From Rhizobium indicum (GTDB taxonomy: Bacteria > Pseudomonadota > Alphaproteobacteria > Rhizobiales > Rhizobiaceae): a stretch of DNA of 64,000 nt. The notes beneath the pieces were generated by a model that saw only the letters and a program-made list of their open reading frames with translations, was not told where the DNA came from and did no database searches. The stretch lies in contig NZ_CP054021.1 of assembly GCF_005862305.2 (NCBI RefSeq), positions 3,512,501-3,576,500 of the forward strand. Direction: 5' to 3'. Every line of letters begins with the position of its first letter. The first letter of the stretch is position 1. Both the position numbers and the translations under genes were made by a program. Of the stretch, positions 36,023-45,706 are shown in pieces.

Positions 36023-36417
36023 GTCAAAAGTTCCATTCCAGGTATGGTTTTTGCGGCTTGGGCATCGAATGTCCTGGTTGTCACGCAGCCCGCATCACGA
36101 TTACGAAGGGCGATGAAGACATCTGCAAATTCTGCATTGGTCCGCACCATGATTGCGAGCGTTTCCTCGACTACTCTTTCATCTTCAAGGATCAGGTCGG
36201 CCGAGTCCAACAAGTCCGAAATCGCCTCCATGATCTGTTCTCTCTTCAGCTTGATCCGTTGTCTCAAGAACCACGCGCATTCCATCAGCGTGATGCAACT
36301 GATATAGCCGGGCGCCGTATCGGACAGGCTCGAGAAGAGCGTTGTGACCTTCTCCGTCTGGACGACATCGTCCTTCAGGAGGAAGCGCAGCATAATATTG
36401 GTGTCGAGGCCAATCAT
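36019..36417 (-). CDS. PIN-domain ribonuclease toxin (VapC-like)
   Basis: A 132-residue PIN protein. The four acidic metal ligands are visible: Asp5 in M-I-G-L-D-T-N, Glu46 in L-M-E-C-A-W, Asp99 in E-F-A-D-V-F and Asp118 in T-F-D-A-Q. Such toxins cut RNA when released from their antitoxin. It overlaps the AbrB-type antitoxin gene by four bases upstream and ruvB by four bases downstream. Its base composition is lower in GC than ruvA and ruvB, which suggests later arrival in the operon. Confidence 0.9.
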   Translation of the reverse strand: MIGLDTNIMLRFLLKDDVVQTEKVTTLFSSLSDTAPGYISCITLMECAWFLRQRIKLKREQIMEAISDLLDSADLILEDERVVEETLAIMVRTNAEFADVFIALRNRDAGCVTTRTFDAQAAKTIPGMELLT

Positions 36418-36674
36418 CTTGCACTAGTCACGTGATCGGCGATGGCTTCCCCAATCACCTCGTCCATTTCCGTCAAAGTGATCGTCGGTCGGTTCGGATC
36501 GTGAAACTTGCCTGCAAGGTCGATGGCGCGTTTGTTCTTGGCTTTCATGATGATTTCGCCATCGCGGTTGATGTAGCGGATCCTGTCGCCGGACTTCAGA
36601 TTCAGCAATTCACGAACTTCCGCCGGAATTGTTGTCTGGCCCTTCGATGTCATCGTACCGTAGTAGATATTCAT
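36414..36674 (-). CDS. AbrB/MazE-type antitoxin
   Basis: An 86-residue protein. The N-terminal swapped-hairpin DNA-binding domain is clear: T-S-K-G-Q-T-T-I-P-A-E-V-R-E-L-L-N-L-K-S-G-D. The C-terminal 40 residues, with a run of acidic and hydrophobic residues, should wrap the PIN toxin. AAGGAG stands before the ATG at 36674. It is the fourth gene upstream-to-downstream in ruvC-ruvA-antitoxin-toxin-ruvB, with 54 bases after ruvA. Confidence 0.9.
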   Translation of the reverse strand: MNIYYGTMTSKGQTTIPAEVRELLNLKSGDRIRYINRDGEIIMKAKNKRAIDLAGKFHDPNRPTITLTEMDEVIGEAIADHVTSAR

Positions 36675-36681
36675 GCGGATC

Positions 36682-36707
36682 TCCTTACCAATCAAGTTTA
36701 GTAAGGA
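36682..36707 (-). promoter_or_regulatory. Candidate antitoxin operator and internal promoter
   Basis: Perfect seven-base arms TCCTTAC / GTAAGGA separated by twelve bases, covering the antitoxin's ribosome site. On the minus strand TTGAAT and TAAACT with a 17-base spacer overlap it, so the pair may have its own autoregulated promoter within the ruv operon. Confidence 0.55.
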
Positions 36708-36728
36708 ATTGCGATATATTCAAGGAGG

Positions 36729-37346
36729 TCACCGCGCCCCCAGTTCCTTCAATCCCAGCCTGATCAGTTTGGCGCTGTCGGCGCCATCGCCCGCCGTCTT
36801 CATTGCCGCGGCGATTGCGTTCGCCGCCTGGTCGCGGGAATAGCCGAGGTTGGTCAGCGCGGATACCGCATCGGCGACGGGTGCTGCCGCAACACCTTCG
36901 CCGAGTTCCTGCTTGAGGGCGATATTGATCGCTTCGCCGGCAAAGGCCGGCGCCCGGTTCTTGAGTTCGGTGACGAGGCGCATGGCCACCTTGGGACCGA
37001 CGCCCGGCGCACGGGAGACGGCGGTGCGATCCTGCAGGGCGATCGCATTGGCAAGTTCGCCTGGGGTCAGCGTCGAGAGCACGGCGAGCGCCACCTTGGC
37101 GCCGACGCCCTGAACGCTCTGGAGCAGGTTGAACCATTCCCGCTCCAGAGCGGTCATGAAACCGAAGAGCTTCAGCTGATCCTCGCGCACATAGGTTTCG
37201 ATAAACAGCACGCAGGCCTCACCAGTCGAGCCAAGCTTCGACAGGGTACGGGCCGAGCAATGGGCGACGTAGCAGACGCCGTGTACATCGACGAGCACAT
37301 AGTCTTCGCCGATCTCGTCTATGGTGCCTTTCAGCTTGCCGATCAT
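36729..37346 (-). CDS. ruvA: Holliday junction DNA-binding protein RuvA
   Basis: A 205-residue Ruv[13 protein letters not shown] start, the domain II helix-hairpin-helix motifs ([13 protein letters not shown] and [12 protein letters not shown]) and the C-terminal [11 protein letters not shown] domain that contacts RuvB. The start at 37346 gives the standard length. It follows ruvC by 42 bases. Confidence 0.96.
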   Translation of the reverse strand: MIGKLKGTIDEIGEDYVLVDVHGVCYVAHCSARTLSKLGSTGEACVLFIETYVREDQLKLFGFMTALEREWFNLLQSVQGVGAKVALAVLSTLTPGELANAIALQDRTAVSRAPGVGPKVAMRLVTELKNRAPAFAGEAINIALKQELGEGVAAAPVADAVSALTNLGYSRDQAANAIAAAMKTAGDGADSAKLIRLGLKELGAR

Positions 37347-37388
37347 GGGTCGTGGTCTCTCAGCAGATGGAAACAAGTCAAGTATGGA

Positions 37389-37898
37389 TTAACCGGCCAG
37401 CGCCTGTCGCATCCGGTTGCTGCCGCGATTATGCGCATGGCAGATGGCGATCGCTAAGGCGTCGGCGGCGTCGTTGCCCTTGAATTCGACCTTCGGCATC
37501 AGGATCTTCAACATCATGTGGATCTGCTGCTTTTCGCCATGGCCGACGCCGATGACGGCCTTCTTCACGGCGTTCGGGGCATATTCGGAGACCGGCAGGC
37601 CGGCGCGCGCCGGCACCAGCATGGCAATGCCGCGGGCCTGGCCAAGCTTCAGGGTCGCCACCGCATCCCTGTTGACGAAGGTCTGTTCGACGGCGGCTTC
37701 ATTCGGCTTATAGCTGTGGACGATCTCCGCCAGGCCGTCGTGCAATTGGCAAAGGCGGGAGGCAAGGTCCATGTCGCCATCGGAAGTCACTGTTCCAGAG
37801 GCGACAAACCGCAAGGAATTGCCTGATGTCTCGATGATTCCCCAGCCGGTGCGGCGAAGTCCGGGATCAATACCGACGATGCGAATCGTATTTTGCAT
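37389..37898 (-). CDS. ruvC: Holliday junction resolvase RuvC
   Basis: A 169-residue endonuclease. The first catalytic aspartate is in [15 protein letters not shown], the glutamate in N-E-A-A-V-E-Q-T-F, and the last acidic pair in [11 protein letters not shown]. It is the first gene of the ruv operon. In many relatives yebC lies directly upstream; here yebC is 4 kb away behind two plus-strand genes. Confidence 0.96.
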   Translation of the reverse strand: MQNTIRIVGIDPGLRRTGWGIIETSGNSLRFVASGTVTSDGDMDLASRLCQLHDGLAEIVHSYKPNEAAVEQTFVNRDAVATLKLGQARGIAMLVPARAGLPVSEYAPNAVKKAVIGVGHGEKQQIHMMLKILMPKVEFKGNDAADALAIAICHAHNRGSNRMRQALAG

Positions 37899-38139
37899 GG
37901 TTCAACCTATAGCGATCGCGAAATAAGTGCCATCGATATGTGAACAAAACAAAAACACTCCCGGATTTAGGCCCCGCCATTTACCGCGAATTAAAACAGA
38001 TGCCTGAATTCTAGTCGTCAATACGAGAGGGGCTTCTTTTCGCGAAGATTAAGCCTCCGATGTTCTGTTTACAGGTCGGTCGATCAGGCATGCGCTGCAT
38101 GCCCGGCTGGCAAGCGCGTTCAGAAGGGGTTCGTCGTAC

Positions 38140-40455
38140 ATGGCACAGAGATTTCAATCCCTGTCCTTCAAGGTCATCGTCACATTCATTCTGCTGACCG
38201 TGCTGTCGATCGCGGTCATCGACGTGCTGGCCTATTTCACCAGCAGCCGCATCTCCGACGAGCAGGCGCTGAAGGCCAAGGAAAGCGTGCTGATCTTCCG
38301 CGGCGACATGCTGCAGGACCAGCTGACGCAGCTTGAAAACCAGGCCAACTCGATTGCGCGCATCGAGGCGCTGCAAATGTCGATCACCAGCCTGAAGAGC
38401 GGCTGGAAAACCATCGAGAAAACCTCGGGCGACGCTCGTGCCGAGCTGAAGAAGGTTTTCATATCGAACAATCCCAACCCGGCCGACCAGCGCGAGAAGC
38501 TTATGAAGCCGGAAGGGCCGAGCGGCTTTTATTATTCGAACCATGAGAAGACGCAGGGCGAAGTCGCCCGCGACCTCGAGGATACCGCCTTCAGCGACCT
38601 GCTGATCGTCGATCTCGAGGGTACCGCGCTCTACTCCTATAAGAAGGAAGATGATTTCGCCGAAAATCTGAAGTCGGACGCCTGGAAGACAACCGGCGCC
38701 GGCATCGCTTTCGCCAAGGCGATCGAGAATACCGCCAAGGCGACCGATGACGCCGCGCCGACTGGCTTCTCCGGCCTTCGCGTCGATGCCGGCACCGGCA
38801 AATCGGCGATCTTCTATGCCGTGCCGATTATCAAGCTTGGAGCGGCCAAGGGCATCATCCTCTTCAAGGTGCGTGACGACATCGTCACCGGCATCCTCTC
38901 CAAGGGAATCGTTCAGGGCAGCACGGCGCGGGCGGCGATCGTCTCCGGCGATGGCTCCGCCGTCGGCCTCGACGGAAGCGGCAAGCTTGCGACGCTCGAT
39001 GCGACGCCCTTCACCTTTATCCAGAGCGCGCTTGCCAGTTCGGCGATGACGGTTGCCGATTTCGACCGGGCGGACGGTACGGCTCGTGCCTATGTCCGCG
39101 GCATCGACTATCGCGGCGACCGCTTCCTCGTTGTCGAGAGTGTGCTCTTGAGCGAGCTCAATGCCGGCTCGATCGAGATCGCCACCTTGCTGACGATGAT
39201 CGGCATCGGCGTGCTCGTCGTCATGGCGGTCGCGACCGGGCTCGTCACCAATTTGCTGTTTTCGCCGCTTGCGCGGCTTGCCGGCGTCACCCGCGATGTC
39301 GCCGATGGCAAGCTCGACAGCGAGATCGGCAGCCTGAACCGCAAGGACGAGATCGGCACGATGGCCAATGCGCTCGACCGCTTCCGCCACTCGCTGATCG
39401 AGAGCCGCGAGCTCGAAGCCGCCAGCGAGGAGACGCGCCTGCGGGCCGAGCAGGACCGCCAGCAGAATCTGGCCGAGCGTGAGGCCGAGGCGAAAACGCT
39501 GCAGCAGGTGGTCGAGGCGATTGACGAGGGCCTGCATCATCTGGCGAGCGGCGATCTCGCCTATCAGATCGATACCCGTTTCCCGAACGAACTCGAAAGC
39601 CTGCGCGTCAATTTCAACGAGGCGCTGGCGACGCTCAGCGAAACCATGACGGCCATCGGCGGCAACTCGATGGCGGTGCGCGCCGGCTCCGAAGAGATGC
39701 GCACCGGCGCCGACGAACTTGCCGGGCGCACCGAGCGCCAGGCCGGCTCGATCACCGAGACGGCGAATGCGATCAGCGCCATCACACAGTCGGTCCGCCG
39801 GCAGATCGAGCGAGCCGAGCAGGCCGAGCGCATCGCCCGCGACGCCAAGAAGGAGACGACCGGCTCAGGCCAGATCATGCGCGAGACGATCGCGGCGATG
39901 GAGGCAATCCAGGTCTCCTCGCGCCAGATCAACACGATCATCTCCGTCATCGACGACATCGCCTTCCAAACCAACCTCCTGGCGCTCAATGCCGGTGTTG
40001 AGGCAGCGCGTGCGGGTGAATCCGGCAAGGGCTTTGCCGTCGTCGCCATGGAAGTGCGCGAGCTTGCCCAGCGCTCATCGAGTGCGGCCAAGGAGATTTC
40101 CAGCCTGTTGCAGAAATCGACGCATGAGGTGGAAAGCGGCGTTACGCTTGTGGAAAAAGCGGGCGTTGCACTGACGGGCATCGGCGCCCATGTCGAGGCG
40201 ATCAACGGGCAGATCAACGAGATCATGAGTGCGACCCGCGAGGAGGCCAATACGCTGCGCGAGATCAATAGCGCCGTTGCCGAACTCGACGCGATGACGC
40301 AGCAGAACGCCTCGATGGTCGAGGAGACGACGGCGGCTATCCACCGGCTGGCGACGGAAGCCCTGGAAATGGACCGCCAGCTCGGCAATTTCACGCTGCC
40401 GCATGGCCATCACCAGCCGAGCGCCGAGGTGCATGTGCTGCGCCGTCAGCGGTAA
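38140..40455 (+). CDS. Methyl-accepting chemotaxis protein
   Basis: A 771-residue transmembrane chemoreceptor. Helix 1 is at about residues 10-32 and helix 2 at about 346-372, enclosing a 310-residue periplasmic sensor of unknown ligand. HAMP segments follow ([13 protein letters not shown] and a second near 460). The signalling hairpin tip lies near 603-650: [23 protein letters not shown]. No CheR-binding pentapeptide ends the protein. It stands alone, with its own terminator, divergent from ruvC. Confidence 0.93.
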   Translation: MAQRFQSLSFKVIVTFILLTVLSIAVIDVLAYFTSSRISDEQALKAKESVLIFRGDMLQDQLTQLENQANSIARIEALQMSITSLKSGWKTIEKTSGDARAELKKVFISNNPNPADQREKLMKPEGPSGFYYSNHEKTQGEVARDLEDTAFSDLLIVDLEGTALYSYKKEDDFAENLKSDAWKTTGAGIAFAKAIENTAKATDDAAPTGFSGLRVDAGTGKSAIFYAVPIIKLGAAKGIILFKVRDDIVTGILSKGIVQGSTARAAIVSGDGSAVGLDGSGKLATLDATPFTFIQSALASSAMTVADFDRADGTARAYVRGIDYRGDRFLVVESVLLSELNAGSIEIATLLTMIGIGVLVVMAVATGLVTNLLFSPLARLAGVTRDVADGKLDSEIGSLNRKDEIGTMANALDRFRHSLIESRELEAASEETRLRAEQDRQQNLAEREAEAKTLQQVVEAIDEGLHHLASGDLAYQIDTRFPNELESLRVNFNEALATLSETMTAIGGNSMAVRAGSEEMRTGADELAGRTERQAGSITETANAISAITQSVRRQIERAEQAERIARDAKKETTGSGQIMRETIAAMEAIQVSSRQINTIISVIDDIAFQTNLLALNAGVEAARAGESGKGFAVVAMEVRELAQRSSSAAKEISSLLQKSTHEVESGVTLVEKAGVALTGIGAHVEAINGQINEIMSATREEANTLREINSAVAELDAMTQQNASMVEETTAAIHRLATEALEMDRQLGNFTLPHGHHQPSAEVHVLRRQR

Positions 40456-40477
40456 GCTACACCTTTCCACATTGCAT

Positions 40478-40504
40478 AAGGGCCGCGCTGGCGCGGCCTT
40501 TTTT
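40478..40504 (+). terminator. Rho-independent terminator of the chemoreceptor gene
   Basis: GGCCGCG / CGCGGCC stem with a CTGG loop followed by six T, 25 bases after the stop codon. Confidence 0.9.
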
Positions 40505-40581
40505 GTTTGCGCGCATGGTTTGGAATGGCGCGGGTGCGAACCTACATAGACGGCATCGTTCAACTGCCCGGCAGGTTTCCC

Positions 40582-41583
40582 ATGGTTCCCTTCTCCATAC
40601 TCGACCTTTCCCCCGTTGCCGAAGGCAGCACCGTGCGCCAGTCCCTCGAGGCCTCGGCGCGGATGGCTGTGAAGGCCGAGGAATTCGGTTACAAGCGCTT
40701 CTGGCTTGCCGAACATCACGGCATGCCGGGGATTGCCAGTGCTGCCACCGCCATCGTCATCGGCCATGTCGGGGCTGCGACAAAGCGCATCCGCATCGGC
40801 TCCGGCGGCATCATGCTGCCCAATCATTCGCCGCTCGTCATCGCCGAGCAGTTCGGCACGCTGGAGGCGCTCTTCCCCGGCCGCATCGATCTCGGCCTCG
40901 GGCGTGCACCGGGAACGGATATGCGCACGGCACAGGCGCTGCGGCGCAACCTCGAGGCCGGCGCAAACAGCTTCCCCAACGACGTGGTGGAACTGCAGCA
41001 ACTTCTCGATACGCCGGTCGAGAACCAGGCGATCCTCGCGGTTCCCGGCAATGGTTCACATATCCCGATCTGGCTGCTCGGCTCCAGCCTCTACAGCGCC
41101 CAGCTCGCAGGCATGTTGGGCCTTCCCTATGCCTTCGCCTCGCATTTCGCGCCCGACATGCTGCTCGATGCGATCGCGATCTATCGCGACCGCTTCCAGC
41201 CCTCGGCGACGCTCGACAAGCCGCATGTGATGGTCGGCGTGATGGGCGCGGTGGCGGCGACGGATGAGGAGGCTCGCTATCATTTCACTTCCGCAGAGCA
41301 GCAGTTCGTCAATCTGCGCCGCAATGTCCGCGGCCCGTTCCCGCGTCCGGTGGCCGATATGGCGGACTTCTGGTCGCCGATGGAAAAGATGAATGTCGAA
41401 CACACGCTGCGTTATGCCGTGGTCGGCTCGCCGAAGACGGCCGAGGCGAAACTGACGGAGTTTCTACAGGAAACGCAGGCCGACGAGGTGATCATCTCGA
41501 TGCCGATCCACGACATCGAGGCGCGGCTGACATCGGTGGAACTTTTCGCGGGGCTGGGAAATTTCATGCGAGCCGCCGCGTAG
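40582..41583 (+). CDS. LLM-class flavin-dependent oxidoreductase
   Basis: A 333-residue luciferase-like TIM barrel. It matches the MsnO8/YhbW branch: [11 protein letters not shown] at the start, [35 protein letters not shown] and [14 protein letters not shown]. These enzymes use reduced FMN to oxidise small molecules; the substrate is unknown. The ATG at 40582 begins the conserved part. A bidirectional terminator separates it from yebC. Confidence 0.9.
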   Translation: MVPFSILDLSPVAEGSTVRQSLEASARMAVKAEEFGYKRFWLAEHHGMPGIASAATAIVIGHVGAATKRIRIGSGGIMLPNHSPLVIAEQFGTLEALFPGRIDLGLGRAPGTDMRTAQALRRNLEAGANSFPNDVVELQQLLDTPVENQAILAVPGNGSHIPIWLLGSSLYSAQLAGMLGLPYAFASHFAPDMLLDAIAIYRDRFQPSATLDKPHVMVGVMGAVAATDEEARYHFTSAEQQFVNLRRNVRGPFPRPVADMADFWSPMEKMNVEHTLRYAVVGSPKTAEAKLTEFLQETQADEVIISMPIHDIEARLTSVELFAGLGNFMRAAA

Positions 41584-41632
41584 GGCAGGGCGCGCGCGAG
41601 GCGGCACTCTGACCGCGCCCCCTTTTCGGCAA

Positions 41633-41664
41633 GAAAAAACCCGGCGTTGCAGCCGGGTTTTTAT
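41633..41664. terminator. Bidirectional terminator between the oxidoreductase gene and yebC
   Basis: AACCCGGC / GCCGGGTT stem with a six-base loop, flanked by AAAAA on the left and TTTTT on the right, so it can end both converging transcripts. Confidence 0.88.
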
Positions 41665-41686
41665 ATTTGACATCTGCCGGAGGAGA

Positions 41687-42433
41687 TCAGGCCGAGAGCT
41701 TCGCCAGCACTTCTTCCGAGACTTCGAAATTGGAATAGACGTTCTGAACGTCGTCATCGTCTTCCAGGCTGTCGATGAGCTTCAGCAGCGACTGGGCTTT
41801 TTCCTCGTCCACCGGCACGTTGTTCTGGGCGCGCCAGACGGCCTTGACGGTTTCGGCTTCGCCGAGGCTCGATTCCAGCGCTTTTGCCACTTCGCCGAGG
41901 GCTTCGAAGGCGCAGGTGATGTAGTGGCCGTCTTCGTCGGACTCGACGTCGTCGGCGCCGGCTTCGATCGCGGCTTCCATCACCTTGTCGCCATCGCCGA
42001 CGGAAAGCTTGTAGGTGATTTCGCCGACATGGTCGAAGGAGAAGGAAACGGAACCGGTTTCACCGAGAGCGCCGCCGGCCTTGGTGAAGCTCGAGCGGAC
42101 GTTGGAGGCGGTGCGGTTGCGGTTGTCGGTCAGCGCCTCGACGATGATCGCCGTGCCGCCGGGGCCATAACCTTCATAGCGGACTTCGTCATAATTTTCG
42201 CCGTCCGCACCGGCTGCCTTCTTGATGGCGCGGTCGATATTGTCCTTCGGCATGGACTGAGCCTTGGCGTTCTGGATCGCCAGGCGAAGGCGGGCGTTCA
42301 TCGTCGGGTCGGGCAGGCCGGCCTTGGCGGCAACGGTGATTTCGCGCGCAAGCTTGGAGAACATTTTCGACCGCACGGCATCCTGACGGCCTTTGCGGTG
42401 CATGATGTTTTTAAACTGTGAATGGCCAGCCAT
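41687..42433 (-). CDS. yebC: YebC/PmpR-family regulator or translation factor
   Basis: A 248-residue Yeb[19 protein letters not shown] start, [26 protein letters not shown] and the acidic [11 protein letters not shown] end. Members bind DNA, and recent work links YebC proteins to translation of proline stretches. The start at 42433 gives the full family N-terminus. It is usually next to ruvC, but here it is separated. Confidence 0.94.
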   Translation of the reverse strand: MAGHSQFKNIMHRKGRQDAVRSKMFSKLAREITVAAKAGLPDPTMNARLRLAIQNAKAQSMPKDNIDRAIKKAAGADGENYDEVRYEGYGPGGTAIIVEALTDNRNRTASNVRSSFTKAGGALGETGSVSFSFDHVGEITYKLSVGDGDKVMEAAIEAGADDVESDEDGHYITCAFEALGEVAKALESSLGEAETVKAVWRAQNNVPVDEEKAQSLLKLIDSLEDDDDVQNVYSNFEVSEEVLAKLSA

Positions 42434-42574
42434 GGCACCCCTGTTCACGTCTCATTGTTCGGAATGGGCCGCCTTATAAGAGCGAAACGGCACCCGTTCA
42501 AGGAAAAAGCAGTTCGGAACAAAGGCGAGGGGATGACGTTTCAACCGAACTCCATCCAACGGAAAGGAACGGTC

Positions 42575-43078
42575 ATGGCAAGTCTCAGTGAGGCGCAGGA
42601 ACATCCAGCACGTCAGCTCTGGGATCAGGTCAACGGCGTTCATGCCGGCATGCTCGGAATTTCCGGACTGGACATGCACATGCAGCCGATGGCGCCGCAT
42701 GCCGATCCCACCACCAACACCATCTGGTTCTACACCAAGACCGACGCCGACATCGTGCGCGCCATCAAGCCCGGCAGCCGCGCGCATTTCTGCGTCATCG
42801 GCAAGGATCACGACTATCACGCCTGCCTTGCCGGTGTGATCGAGGTGCATCCTGACCCTTCCAAGATCGAGGAATATTGGAGCTCGATCGTCGCGGCCTG
42901 GTATGACGGCGGCAAGAAGGACCCCAAGCTCACCATGCTGTCCCTCCATGTCGACGATGCCGAGATCTGGGTTTCCACAGGCAACAAGCTGAAATTCGGC
43001 TGGGAGATCGCCAAGGCCAATCTCGACGACGACAAAATGCCGGATGTCGGCATCAAGCGCCATCTGCAGTTCGCCTGA
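42575..43078 (+). CDS. Pyridoxamine 5'-phosphate oxidase-like protein (general stress protein 26 type)
   Basis: A 167-residue split-barrel flavin-binding protein. Typical pieces are M-x-P-M-A-P-H-A-D, T-I-W-F-Y-T-K-T-D-A-D-I-V-R-A-I, C-V-I-G-K-D and P-D-P-S-K-I-E-E-Y-W-S-S. AAAGGAAC precedes the ATG at 42575. The group binds FMN, FAD or F420 and is often stress-induced; true PNP oxidase activity is not expected. Confidence 0.87.
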   Translation: MASLSEAQEHPARQLWDQVNGVHAGMLGISGLDMHMQPMAPHADPTTNTIWFYTKTDADIVRAIKPGSRAHFCVIGKDHDYHACLAGVIEVHPDPSKIEEYWSSIVAAWYDGGKKDPKLTMLSLHVDDAEIWVSTGNKLKFGWEIAKANLDDDKMPDVGIKRHLQFA

Positions 43079-43095
43079 TGCAGCAATTCAAAGTG

Positions 43096-43139
43096 CTACA
43101 GCGTCCTTTGCGCGTCTGAAAAGACGCGCGGCGCTGTAG
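43096..43139. repeat. Small hairpin repeat, copy C (inverted)
   Basis: CTACAGCG .. CGCTGTAG ends with inner GCGCGTCT / AGACGCGC. Read on the minus strand it matches copy A at 6166-6208 almost base for base. Confidence 0.82.
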
Positions 43140-43159
43140 AAGGAAAACCGCCGGGCCTT

Positions 43160-44005
43160 TTACTGCACGCCCTTCAACACATAGATCAGCGGCTTTTTCG
43201 GCAGCGTGCGCATCGAGACGGTAATGCTGTCATCGGGTGCATTGGCGACGTCGAAATCCTTGCCGAACATCGAGACGAAGGCTTCGACCGGCGGGCCGCG
43301 CCGGTGCATCGGCAGGATCAACGACGAGCGTAGCCGCTTGATGACGCGGCTCATGCTGTCGGCGCCCATGGTCAGGCCGCCATCGACGGGGACCATGACG
43401 ATGTCGAGCCGGCCGATCTCGGTATAATGGGCATCCGTCAGCTCGTAATGCAGGTGGCCGAGATGGCCGATGCAGAGGCCGGCGATCTCGAAGATGAAGA
43501 TGGAATTGCCGTTCTCATGCGCGCCGCCGAGGCCGTAGCTGAAGCGGATATCCGTGGGGACGTTGCGGATATAAGCATCGCCGACGACGAGATTGACGTT
43601 GGCCTTCTCGCCCGGAATGTCGCTCCACCCATGCAGCACATGTTTGATGCCGGGATCGGGGGTCAGGGTATAGTGGGTCGTGTGCGCCTTGTTCATGGTC
43701 ACGACATCGGGCGGCGTTGCCGGCCTGTACCAGCCATTATAGTCGGTTGCGATAACGATACCGCCGGGCGTATCGATCTCGAAGGTCGAATGGCCGAGGA
43801 AGGTCAGTTTGACGTCCTCGCCCTCGGAGACGGCAGGCACCAGCGGCGGGGCGCCGGAAAAGCTTGCGAAGGTCACCTTGGGGATGGTTTGCGCGATCGC
43901 CTGGCACTGGCTGACCGGCGGCCGCTGCTCTTGTGCCCCGGCAAGATTCGGCACGGCGAAGGCCGCAAGGCATGCGATAGCGAGGACAAGATATCGCGGC
44001 TTCAT
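43160..44005 (-). CDS. Exported metallo-beta-lactamase-fold hydrolase (UlaG/UPF0173-like)
   Basis: A 281-residue protein with a signal peptide of about 24 residues (A-V-P-N-L-A-G-A-Q). The metal site starts at L-T-F-L-G-H-S-T-F-E-I-D-T-P-G-G and I-A-T-D-Y-N-G, with H-T-T-H-Y, C-I-G-H-L-G-H-L-H, M-V-P-V-D-G-G-L-T-M and L-P-M-H. This is the YcfB/UlaG branch of the fold. The periplasmic substrate is unknown. The ATG at 44005 is the first that gives a signal peptide; the upstream frame crosses a palindromic repeat. Confidence 0.85.
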   Translation of the reverse strand: MKPRYLVLAIACLAAFAVPNLAGAQEQRPPVSQCQAIAQTIPKVTFASFSGAPPLVPAVSEGEDVKLTFLGHSTFEIDTPGGIVIATDYNGWYRPATPPDVVTMNKAHTTHYTLTPDPGIKHVLHGWSDIPGEKANVNLVVGDAYIRNVPTDIRFSYGLGGAHENGNSIFIFEIAGLCIGHLGHLHYELTDAHYTEIGRLDIVMVPVDGGLTMGADSMSRVIKRLRSSLILPMHRRGPPVEAFVSMFGKDFDVANAPDDSITVSMRTLPKKPLIYVLKGVQ

Positions 44006-44040
44006 GCCACCCCTCCGGCGCTCTATCACCCTTCGATCGG

Positions 44041-44086
44041 CGCATAATCCGTTCCGAAAATCGATTCCGATTTTCGGGGTTATGCG
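44041..44086. repeat. Palindromic intergenic repeat
   Basis: CGCATAA / TTATGCG outer arms and CCGAAAATCG / CGATTTTCGG inner arms, making a 46-base hairpin between two minus-strand genes. Such elements are frequent in rhizobia; only this copy is seen in the window. Confidence 0.65.
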
Positions 44087-44173
44087 CGAATGGCGGGGAG
44101 GATGCGGCATGAGGCCGCAGGGGTCCAGACGGCAGGTTCTCACAATTGCGTGTTGAACGGCGCCTGTCGCCTG

Positions 44174-44998
44174 TTACCGCCAGAACTCCGGCACCGTCTC
44201 GGCCAGCCGCGGCCCGAGCCGGAGTGGCGCGATCTTTTCGGCAAGTCCTGTCGTATCCGAGATTTCCACGCCGACGCCGCAGATCGTCGCGGGGCCGTTC
44301 GCGGCTTCCATGCGGCCCTTTGGCATCTTGGAGATGAAGCGGTTGAGCGGCTCCTCCTTGTCCATGCCGAGGGAGGAGTCGTAGTCGCCGCACATGCCGG
44401 CATCCGACATATAGGCGGTGCCGCCGTTCAGGATCTGTGCGTCGGCGGTCGGTACATGCGTGTGGGTGCCGACGACGAAGCTGGCGCGGCCGTCGACGAA
44501 ATGGCCGAAGCACTGCTTCTCGCTGGTCGCCTCGGCATGGAAATCGAAGATGATCGCGTCGGCCTGTTCCTTCAGCGGGCAGGCGTCGAGGATGACCTCC
44601 GCCGATTTGAAGGGGTCGTCGAGCTCGGGATGCATGAAGACCCGGCCCATGACGTTGGCGACGAGCACGCGCGCGCCGTTCCTGGCATAGAAAAGGCCGG
44701 AGCCGCGGCCGGGCGTGCCTTGCGGATAGTTGGCCGGCCGCAGGAATTGATCGTGGCGGCCGGCAAAAGCGACGGCTTCCTTCTGGTCCCAGACGTGATT
44801 GCCCGTCGTCACCACGTCGGCGCCGGCATTGATCGTTTCCAGAAAGATGTCCTCGGTGATGCCGAAGCCGCCGGCGGCATTCTCGCCGTTGACGACGACG
44901 AAATCGAGCTTGAGGTCGGAAACCAGGCCGGGGAGGCGGTCCCACACCGCCGTGCGTCCCGTCTTGCCGACCATGTCACCCAGAAAAAGCAGCCGCAT
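44174..44998 (-). CDS. YmdB-family metallophosphoesterase (TIGR00282)
   Basis: A 274-residue phosphodiesterase. Family motifs: M-R-L-L-F-L-G-D-M-V-G-K-x-G-R at the start, V-N-G-E-N-A-A-G-G-F-G-I, T-G-N-H-V-W-D, D-F-H-A-E-A-T-S-E-K and V-G-T-H-T-H-V-P-T-A-D. YmdB of Bacillus cleaves 2',3'-cyclic nucleotides. The start is three bases after the stop of the cyclo-ligase gene, so they form an operon, a pairing conserved in alphaproteobacteria. Confidence 0.93.
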   Translation of the reverse strand: MRLLFLGDMVGKTGRTAVWDRLPGLVSDLKLDFVVVNGENAAGGFGITEDIFLETINAGADVVTTGNHVWDQKEAVAFAGRHDQFLRPANYPQGTPGRGSGLFYARNGARVLVANVMGRVFMHPELDDPFKSAEVILDACPLKEQADAIIFDFHAEATSEKQCFGHFVDGRASFVVGTHTHVPTADAQILNGGTAYMSDAGMCGDYDSSLGMDKEEPLNRFISKMPKGRMEAANGPATICGVGVEISDTTGLAEKIAPLRLGPRLAETVPEFWR

Positions 44999-45001
44999 TC
45001 C

Positions 45002-45589
45002 CTATCCAATCCAAGAGGCAAAAAAGCGAAGGCCGCTTTCTGTCAGGATGGCATCCAGGCTTATGTCGTGCGGCTCGTCGGGCACATGTGCCACTTCCTG
45101 GCAGTCGAATGCAATGCCGATCAGCTTCGGATGCAGGCCTTTTTGCCTTAGCCGGCTGATGGCGCGGTCGTAGTGGCCGGCGCCGTAGCCGATGCGGTGG
45201 CCGCGGGCATCGAAGGCCGAAAGCGGCACCAGCATGATCTCGGGATCAAGAATGGCGGCATCCGCACTGGGGCCGACCGTGCCGAAACCAGTATCGATGA
45301 GGGGCGCACCTTCCGCCAGCTCGCGAAAGACGATCGTCTGCCGATCGAGGATCGCCGGCACGCAAAGCCGCGCCCCGCGCACGGCAAAGCGCGCCATCAG
45401 CGGCCTGAGATCGGCTTCCGAACGGATCGGCAGGAAGCCGGAGACGATCGTATCCAGCGCAAAACCGACGGCCTCGCCGGCATGGTCGGCCATTGCGAGG
45501 CTTTTGGAGGCGCGTTTCTCGGCGGGGATAGCGTCGCGGGCCGACAGCCGTTCGTTGCGCAGCTGCGCTTTCAATTCTTTCGCGGTCAT
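45002..45589 (-). CDS. 5-formyltetrahydrofolate cyclo-ligase
   Basis: A 195-residue enzyme that returns 5-formyl-THF to the folate pool as methenyl-THF. R-L-S-A-R-D-A-I near the start, the substrate loop around F-L-P-I-R-S-E, and the nucleotide motif G-Y-G-A-G-H-Y-D-R near residue 137 identify it. In many bacteria the gene (ygfA) lies beside 6S RNA and zapA; here it is 24 kb away and paired with ymdB. Confidence 0.93.
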   Translation of the reverse strand: MTAKELKAQLRNERLSARDAIPAEKRASKSLAMADHAGEAVGFALDTIVSGFLPIRSEADLRPLMARFAVRGARLCVPAILDRQTIVFRELAEGAPLIDTGFGTVGPSADAAILDPEIMLVPLSAFDARGHRIGYGAGHYDRAISRLRQKGLHPKLIGIAFDCQEVAHVPDEPHDISLDAILTESGLRFFASWIG

Positions 45590-45706
45590 TGGATCTGCCG
45601 GTTCTGAGAGATTTACCCGAGCATAGACGGCGGGATGTCCGATGCAAATGCCGGATGCGACGATATCACGCTCGTTTCACGCCTCGGCCGCCGGCAGCAG
45701 CGGTCG

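Noticed and set aside
38011..39540. A 509-codon open frame on the minus strand across the chemoreceptor gene
   Set aside because: It lies antisense to a clear methyl-accepting protein and reflects high GC third positions.
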